Assembly: GCF_048270265.1 (NCBI RefSeq)
Contig: NZ_JBLWTD010000001.1
Coordinates: 62,001 to 126,000, forward strand
Direction: 5' to 3'
DNA: 64,000 nucleotides
From: Maricaulis sp048270265
Lineage (GTDB): Bacteria > Pseudomonadota > Alphaproteobacteria > Caulobacterales > Maricaulaceae
This document shows positions 60,451 through 64,000 of this stretch, one piece after another; position 1 is the stretch's first letter; each line of letters starts with the position of its first letter. Under the pieces are notes generated by a model. It was not told the origin of the DNA and did not search any database. It was given only the letters and a program-made list of their open reading frames with translations. Position numbers and translations under genes: made by a program.

Positions 60451-61810
60451 TGTTAAGCGTTTGCGTGTGGCCGCTCTGGCCCTGGTGATGGCGCCGCTCG
60501 CGGCCTGCTCCTCGGTTCCCAATCCGATGAATGCCTTCGACTTTCTTTCGAACGGCGATGAGAACACCGATACCGCGCCGACCGATGGCCGCGTGTCGAT
60601 CCTCTCGTTCGAGCAGACGCTGCAGATCAGCACGGACACCGAGCTGGAGACCGTCTCGCTGCCGCAGGCCTACATCAATACGGTCTGGCCGCAGCCGGGC
60701 GGGTACCCGACCCATGCCCTGCAACACACCCAGGCCAGCGGAAATCTCGACACGGCCTGGCGCCAGTCCATTGGCCAGGGCTCCAATAACAACCGGCGGC
60801 TCAATGCCCGGCCGGTAATCGCCGAAGGCCGCATTTTCGCGGGTGACGCGACCGGACAGATCACGGCCCTCAATGCCGAAACCGGAAGCCAGGTCTGGTC
60901 GGTGCGCCTGCGCGTTCCCAATCGTTATGACCGCATGTCGTTTGGTTCGGGCCTGGCCTATGATTCCGGCCGGATCTTTGCCCATTCCGGCTTCAATTTC
61001 TTCGTCGCCCTCGATGCGGAAACCGGCGAGGAAGTCTGGCGCACCGAGACGCTGGTGCCCTTCCATGGCGCGCCGACCGTCGCCGATGGCCGCGTCTTCG
61101 TGACCAGTGACGACAATGAACTGCTGGCGCTCGATGCTGCGACCGGTTCGGTCCTGTGGACCTATCAGGGCATTGTCGAGACGGCACGCCTGCTCACCGG
61201 GCCAAGCCCGGCCGTGCTGGGCGATATCGTCGTGGCGCCTTTCGCGTCCGGAGAGCTCGTGGCCCTGCGGGTCCAGAACGGCAACCCGGTCTGGTCTGAC
61301 AGCCTGACCCGCGGTGCCGGCCTGACGGCCCTGTCGGAAATCAATGATGTGGCCGGCAGCCCGGTCATCATCGACGGTATCGTCTATGCGATGAGCCATT
61401 CCGGTACGCTGGTGGCGATCGAACTGCGCACCGGTGAGCGGGTCTGGACCCAGCCGGCCGGTGGTCTGCACACGCCTTGGGTTGCGGGCGAGTTCCTCTA
61501 CATCATCACCAGTGAGGCCGAACTGGTCTGCCTCAACCGCAATACGGGTGTGGTTCACTGGATTACCCAGCTCGACCTGTTCGAGAATCCGAACCGGCGC
61601 AAGAACCGCATTGCCTGGGCTGGCCCCGTTCTGGCCGGGGGACGGGTCTTCCTCGCCTCCAGCGATGGCGACGGCGTCCTGGTCAATGCCTATGACGGCG
61701 AGATCATCCGCCAGTTCTCGCTCGGACAATCGGTCTTTGTGGCACCCGTGATTGCCAATGAGACCGTTTATGTGGTTACCGATGAAGCGCGCCTGATAGC
61801 GCTTCGATAG
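60443..61810 (+). CDS. bamB: Outer membrane protein assembly lipoprotein BamB
   Basis: A 455-residue lipoprotein of the BAM complex. The lipobox LAAC lipidates C22; an extended linker of ~80 residues precedes an eight-bladed PQQ-type beta-propeller, whose repeats are recognisable as ALNAETGSQVWSV, ALDAETGEEVWRT, ALDAATGSVLWTY and so on. Longer than the E. coli protein (392) because of the linker, as usual in alphaproteobacteria. Start ATG 60443 lies within the end of the YfgM-like gene; der follows 12 bases later. Confidence 0.94.
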   Translation: MIDVKRLRVAALALVMAPLAACSSVPNPMNAFDFLSNGDENTDTAPTDGRVSILSFEQTLQISTDTELETVSLPQAYINTVWPQPGGYPTHALQHTQASGNLDTAWRQSIGQGSNNNRRLNARPVIAEGRIFAGDATGQITALNAETGSQVWSVRLRVPNRYDRMSFGSGLAYDSGRIFAHSGFNFFVALDAETGEEVWRTETLVPFHGAPTVADGRVFVTSDDNELLALDAATGSVLWTYQGIVETARLLTGPSPAVLGDIVVAPFASGELVALRVQNGNPVWSDSLTRGAGLTALSEINDVAGSPVIIDGIVYAMSHSGTLVAIELRTGERVWTQPAGGLHTPWVAGEFLYIITSEAELVCLNRNTGVVHWITQLDLFENPNRRKNRIAWAGPVLAGGRVFLASSDGDGVLVNAYDGEIIRQFSLGQSVFVAPVIANETVYVVTDEARLIALR

Positions 61811-61822
61811 GCCAAAAAACAA

Positions 61823-63220
61823 ATGACTGATTTTATACCCCGCATCGCCGTCGTTGGACGGCCCAATGTGGGAAAATCGACGCTGTTCAATCGTCTGGCC
61901 GGAAAGCCGCTGGCGATTGTCGATGACCGGCCGGGGGTGACCCGCGACCGCCGTGAAGCCGTGGGCCGTCTCGGCGATATGGATCTGCGTCTGATCGACA
62001 CTGCCGGCTATGATGACGAGAAGAAGGAAGGTCTGGAGGCGGAAATGCGCGCCCAGACCGAGATCGCGATCAAGGACGCCGACATCTGTCTGCTCCTGAT
62101 CGATGCCCGCGCCGGCATCATGCCGCTCGACCAGACCTTCGCTGAAGTCATGCGCAAGGCGGGCAAGCCCGTCGTATTGCTGGCCAACAAGGCCGAGGGG
62201 CGCGCCGGGCAGGCGGGTCTGCTTGATGCCTACAGCCTGGGCCTGGGCGAACCGGTCGCCATCTCCGCCGCCCATGGCGAGGGGATGAGCGAGCTTTACC
62301 AGGCGATCATCGATGCCATTGGCGAGCAGCCGCGCAAGAGTTCGAAGGCCCGTCCGGATGCCCCGCCGCTGCGCATCGCCGTGATCGGCCGGCCCAATGC
62401 CGGCAAGTCGACCCTGATCAATTGCCTGATCGGCGAGGAACGCCTGATCACCGGCCCCGAAGCCGGCATCACCCGCGACGCCATCGCCGTCGAATGGCTG
62501 TGGGACGGGCGGCGCGTTCGCCTGCACGACACCGCCGGACTGCGCAAGAAGGGCAAGGTCTCCGATCGGCTCGAGCGGATGAGCGTTGCCGACACCCTGC
62601 GCGCGATCAAGTTCTCTGAAGTGGTTCTCTTGCTCATGGATGCCAGTCATCCACTCGAAAAACAGGATCTTCAGCTGGCCGACATGGCCTTTTCCGAAGG
62701 CCGTGCCGTCGCTGTGGCGATTTCGAAATTCGATCTCGTGCCCGACCGGGAAGCCTATCTCAAGGAAGTGCGCGAGGAATTCGACCGGCTGCTGCCGCAG
62801 ATGTCCGGCGCGCCGCTACTGCCGATCTCGGCCCTGAAGAACAAGGGGCTCGACAAGATCATGCCGACCCTGTCGGTGCTGCATCACAATTGGGACGCCA
62901 AGGTGAAGACCCGCGATCTCAATGACTGGCTGCACGAGATGATCGAGCGTCACCCGCCGCCGGCCGTCAACGGCCGCCGGATCAAGCCGCGCTATCTGAC
63001 CCAGACCAAGTCACGGCCGCCGACCTTCGTGTTGATGTGTTCGCGCGCGGCCGATCTGCCGGATAGCTATAAGCGCTATCTGATCAATGGCTTGCGCACG
63101 GCATTTGATCTGCCGGGCGTGCCGATCCGACTGATCGTCAAGGCCGGCAAGAACCCCTATGTCGACAAGGAAGCCGGCAATGAGCGCGGCGGCACCCCGC
63201 AGGGACCCAAGAAACGTTGA
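61823..63220 (+). CDS. der: Ribosome biogenesis GTPase Der (EngA)
   Basis: A 465-residue tandem-GTPase required for 50S subunit maturation. P-loop 1 GRPNVGKST is near residues 13-21 and P-loop 2 GRPNAGKST near 190-198. The NKxD-type motifs are NKAEG (domain 1; Glu replaces Asp) and SKFD (domain 2), and the KH-like C-terminal domain ends with a basic tail. Followed by a clear terminator. Confidence 0.96.
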   Translation: MTDFIPRIAVVGRPNVGKSTLFNRLAGKPLAIVDDRPGVTRDRREAVGRLGDMDLRLIDTAGYDDEKKEGLEAEMRAQTEIAIKDADICLLLIDARAGIMPLDQTFAEVMRKAGKPVVLLANKAEGRAGQAGLLDAYSLGLGEPVAISAAHGEGMSELYQAIIDAIGEQPRKSSKARPDAPPLRIAVIGRPNAGKSTLINCLIGEERLITGPEAGITRDAIAVEWLWDGRRVRLHDTAGLRKKGKVSDRLERMSVADTLRAIKFSEVVLLLMDASHPLEKQDLQLADMAFSEGRAVAVAISKFDLVPDREAYLKEVREEFDRLLPQMSGAPLLPISALKNKGLDKIMPTLSVLHHNWDAKVKTRDLNDWLHEMIERHPPPAVNGRRIKPRYLTQTKSRPPTFVLMCSRAADLPDSYKRYLINGLRTAFDLPGVPIRLIVKAGKNPYVDKEAGNERGGTPQGPKKR

Positions 63221-63222
63221 TC

Positions 63223-63251
63223 AAGGCCCGGGCAATGACCCGGGCCTTTTT
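63223..63251 (+). terminator. Intrinsic terminator after der
   Basis: AAGGCCCGGG (63223-63232) pairs with CCCGGGCCTT (63239-63248) across CAATGA, and the run TTTTT (63247-63251) follows. It ends the yfgM-like/bamB/der transcript and lies just before the stop of the convergent SDR gene. Confidence 0.92.
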
Positions 63252-63271
63252 CATGCGGTATTGGGGAGGCC

Positions 63272-63982
63272 TCAGGCGCGGACGATTTCACCGTGGCGCC
63301 GGCAATCGTCGGCAACCAGTTCGTGAATCAAAGGCCAGAGGCTGGCCGGTTCCGGCAGCGTATTCGCGTCTTCGCCGGGGAAGGCCTTGGCCCGCATTAC
63401 GGTTCGAACGGCGCCGGGATAGACGGCATTGATGCGCAACGCATTGTTCTTGTGCTCCTCGGCCCAGGACTGGACCAGAGCGTCGAGCCCGGACTTGCTG
63501 GCCGCATAGGGCGCCCAGAAAGCGCGTCGCGAGGTGGCTGCGCCTGACGAGATGAAGACCGCACGACCGCCGGCCTCGGATTTCATCAGCAAGGCCTCGA
63601 AGGCACGGATCAGGCGGGCAGGGGCCAGCAGGTTGACGCCGATGACCTCATTCCATGTCTTCGCCTTGACCTGGGCAGCGGGCGTCAGCACGCCGAGCTG
63701 GCCGGCATTGCACAGCAGAATGTCGAGCTTGCCCCAACGCTCTTCGATGATGGCTCCGAGCTCTTCGATGCCGTCGCTCGACATCAGGTCCAGTGGCACC
63801 AGGGTCGAGGAACCGCCGGCGGCGCGGATCAGGTCATCGACCTCTTCCAGCGCGCCAGTGGTGCGCGCGGTGGCGATCACGTGAGCGCCGGCCTTGCCGA
63901 GTTCGAGCGCCATGGCGCGGCCAATGCCACGCGAAGCCCCGGTCACCAAGGCGACGCGGCCAGTCAGGTCTGCAGAGGTCAT
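63272..63982 (-). CDS. Short-chain dehydrogenase/reductase
   Basis: A 236-residue classical SDR. TGASRGIG nucleotide loop near residue 14, LLCNAGQLG with the conserved NAG, the catalytic Ser in VFISSGAA, and YAASK with Tyr and Lys intact. Resembles the YciK-type SDRs of Proteobacteria but substrate is unknown. Start ATG 63982 is 18 bases from the window edge, so upstream context is not visible. Confidence 0.9.
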   Translation of the reverse strand: MTSADLTGRVALVTGASRGIGRAMALELGKAGAHVIATARTTGALEEVDDLIRAAGGSSTLVPLDLMSSDGIEELGAIIEERWGKLDILLCNAGQLGVLTPAAQVKAKTWNEVIGVNLLAPARLIRAFEALLMKSEAGGRAVFISSGAATSRRAFWAPYAASKSGLDALVQSWAEEHKNNALRINAVYPGAVRTVMRAKAFPGEDANTLPEPASLWPLIHELVADDCRRHGEIVRA

Positions 63983-64000
63983 GCGTCCACCAGAAGGGAG

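Noticed and set aside
1..64000. CRISPR arrays, insertion sequences, integrase or phage genes.
   Set aside because: No regularly spaced direct repeats, transposase motifs or att-like duplications were seen anywhere in the window.

Overview
The window looks like an ordinary, gene-dense, high-GC chromosomal segment of an alphaproteobacterium. A stalked or marine aerobe of the Maricaulales/Caulobacterales type is the best guess. This rests on the ccoNOQP-GHIS cluster, the panB - TPR - bamB - der order, a guaB - MAPEG - DUF3088 - RsmB-like - guaA neighbourhood, and the GC-rich codon use with many ATGA start/stop overlaps. The placement is inference; no rRNA marker is present. I found no tRNA, rRNA, insertion sequence, integrase, prophage or CRISPR array.

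Layout. Positions 1-6.3 kb hold a partial rsgA, a twin pair of small membrane proteins with a TetR regulator, a conserved cysteine-containing protein, an EthA-like Baeyer-Villiger monooxygenase, and ilvA preceded by what reads as a complete transcription attenuator (Ile-rich leader peptide, antiterminator pairing, terminator). Positions 6.5-16 kb are the cbb3 oxidase structural and assembly genes plus two membrane proteins. Positions 16-23 kb pair a bacterial alpha-2-macroglobulin with penicillin-binding protein 1C. Positions 23-31 kb are mixed metabolism and regulation: an exported Ntn asparaginase/isoaspartyl peptidase, a 2OG-oxygenase-like protein, LysR, carbonic anhydrase, a sulfotransferase-like protein, a FAH-family hydrolase and an acyltransferase. 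Positions 31-36 kb hold hspQ, ppx/gppA, rlmE, soxR with a recognisable SoxR-type promoter, and a ferritin-like 'metal-dependent hydrolase'. Positions 36-41 kb form the most accessory-looking part: secreted proteins, a YHYH protein, a large orphan repeat protein with exact 50-residue periodicity, and an 0.87 kb stretch with no gene. Positions 41.9-49.1 kb contain guaB and guaA with an RNA methyltransferase and two sulfotransferases. Positions 49-55 kb hold an SDR/kappa-GST-like pair, slyX, a membrane LytTR regulator divergent from an exported S33 peptidase, and a membrane-anchored thioredoxin-fold protein. Positions 55.4-58.7 kb contain two copies of a three-gene ECF sigma module. Positions 58.8-64 kb hold panB, a YfgM-like protein, bamB, der and an SDR.

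How the parts work together. The cco genes form one assembly line: catalytic subunits CcoN/O/P, the small CcoQ, CcoG (Fe-S, copper handling), CcoH (assembly), CcoI (copper export) and CcoS. GuaB and GuaA are consecutive steps of GMP synthesis. Alpha-2-macroglobulin with PbpC is a periplasmic protection and wall-repair pair. YfgM-like protein and BamB belong to outer-membrane protein biogenesis. The most interesting signals are regulatory: the ilvA attenuator, a shared GTGAAC-N3-GTTCAC operator upstream of the monooxygenase and of the distant ferritin-like gene, and the duplicated sigma-factor modules. The best candidate for an undescribed protein system is the orphan solenoid protein at 38.5-41 kb.
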